Source of the DNA: Xanthobacteraceae bacterium
Lineage (GTDB): Bacteria; Pseudomonadota; Alphaproteobacteria; Rhizobiales; Xanthobacteraceae
Assembly: GCA_030039655.1 (NCBI GenBank)
Contig: JASHVC010000711.1
Coordinates: forward strand, 1 to 6,002
DNA length: 6,002 nucleotides
Direction: 5' to 3'
Shown here: positions 5,819-6,002 of the stretch, one piece after another
How the letters are laid out: the number at the start of each line of letters is the position of its first letter
Numbering within the stretch: the first letter of the stretch is position 1
Notes under the pieces: generated by a model
What the model saw: only the letters and a program-made list of their open reading frames with translations
What the model was told of the DNA's origin: nothing
Database searches by the model: none
Program-made: the position numbers and the translations under genes

Positions 5819-6002
5819 ATGGCTTTGGCTGATGCCGAATTGAAACCGCGCATTCATTACCGCGATGGCGTCAGGGGCTGGCTGAACGAAGTGCAGAAGA
5901 TCGGCGAGTTGCTGCACGTCAACGGCGCCGATTGGGATGCCGAAATGGGCGGCATCACCCAGATGCTGACCGAGAAAAGCAACAACACAGCGCCGGCCAT
6001 TC
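5819..6002 (+). CDS. UbiD-family decarboxylase, N-terminal part only (3' end outside the window)
   Basis: Only 61 codons are visible, from an ATG at 5819 to the right edge. The segment GVRGWLNEVQKIGELLHVNGADWDAEMGGITQM (about 17-49) matches the start of UbiD-family decarboxylases, which open with a 'LR-W-L-xx-IGEL--I-GA-WD-E-xxIT' pattern before the conserved fold. Full members are about 450-520 residues and use prenylated FMN, made by a UbiX-type prenyltransferase, to remove or add CO2 on aromatic or unsaturated acids in the cytoplasm. The prenyl-FMN and catalytic residues lie beyond the window, so function rests on the N-terminal pattern alone. A GAGGA at 5807-5811 lies 7 nt before the ATG. 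The gene follows the HpaB-like hydroxylase by 89 bp on the same strand, consistent with a shared aromatic-acid pathway, although the gap is large enough for its own promoter. Confidence 0.8.
   Translation, partial: MALADAELKPRIHYRDGVRGWLNEVQKIGELLHVNGADWDAEMGGITQMLTEKSNNTAPAI

Noticed and set aside
1..6002. CRISPR arrays, tRNA or rRNA genes, insertion sequences
   Set aside because: No regularly spaced repeats, cloverleaf-like RNA gene, transposase motif or terminal inverted repeat pair was seen.

Overview
This window is high-GC, densely coded DNA. Its gene content (a Bug-type solute-binding protein, a CynX-like MFS carrier, an aldo/keto reductase, a MarR regulator, an HpaB-family flavin hydroxylase and a UbiD-family decarboxylase) fits a soil or rhizosphere proteobacterium. 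I favour an alphaproteobacterium of the Bradyrhizobium/Rhizobiales type, but this is inferred from gene content and codon use and is not proven.

Layout. The left third (1-1988, possibly to 2051) is on the minus strand: an MFS transporter followed 69 bp downstream by a secreted tripartite-tricarboxylate-type solute-binding protein that runs off the left edge. About 250 bp of regulatory DNA (2052-2303) separates this pair from a divergent plus-strand aldo/keto reductase (2304-3302). A 271-bp gap (3303-3573), which may hold a decayed second reductase start, lies between that gene and a convergent minus-strand MarR gene (3574-4143). Divergent from marR are an HpaB-family monooxygenase (4254-5729, or from 4221) and, 89 bp further on, the start of a UbiD-family decarboxylase (5819 to the right edge).

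How the genes may work together. MarR regulator, divergent hydroxylase and downstream UbiD decarboxylase look like an inducible module that hydroxylates and decarboxylates an aromatic acid. An ATAGC/GCTAT inverted-repeat cluster just in front of the hydroxylase is the obvious operator candidate. The hydroxylase lacks two of the three residues that hold the substrate hydroxyl in 4-hydroxyphenylacetate hydroxylases (Tyr to His and His to Tyr), so its substrate is probably different. The MFS and Bug proteins could supply organic or aromatic acids, but nothing in the sequence proves they belong to the same pathway.

The most checkable oddities are the MFS gene with no ATG/GTG/TTG at its expected N-terminus (an ATC sits where the start should be), the His/Tyr exchange in the hydroxylase, the operator-like repeats, and the possible reductase relic at 3339.
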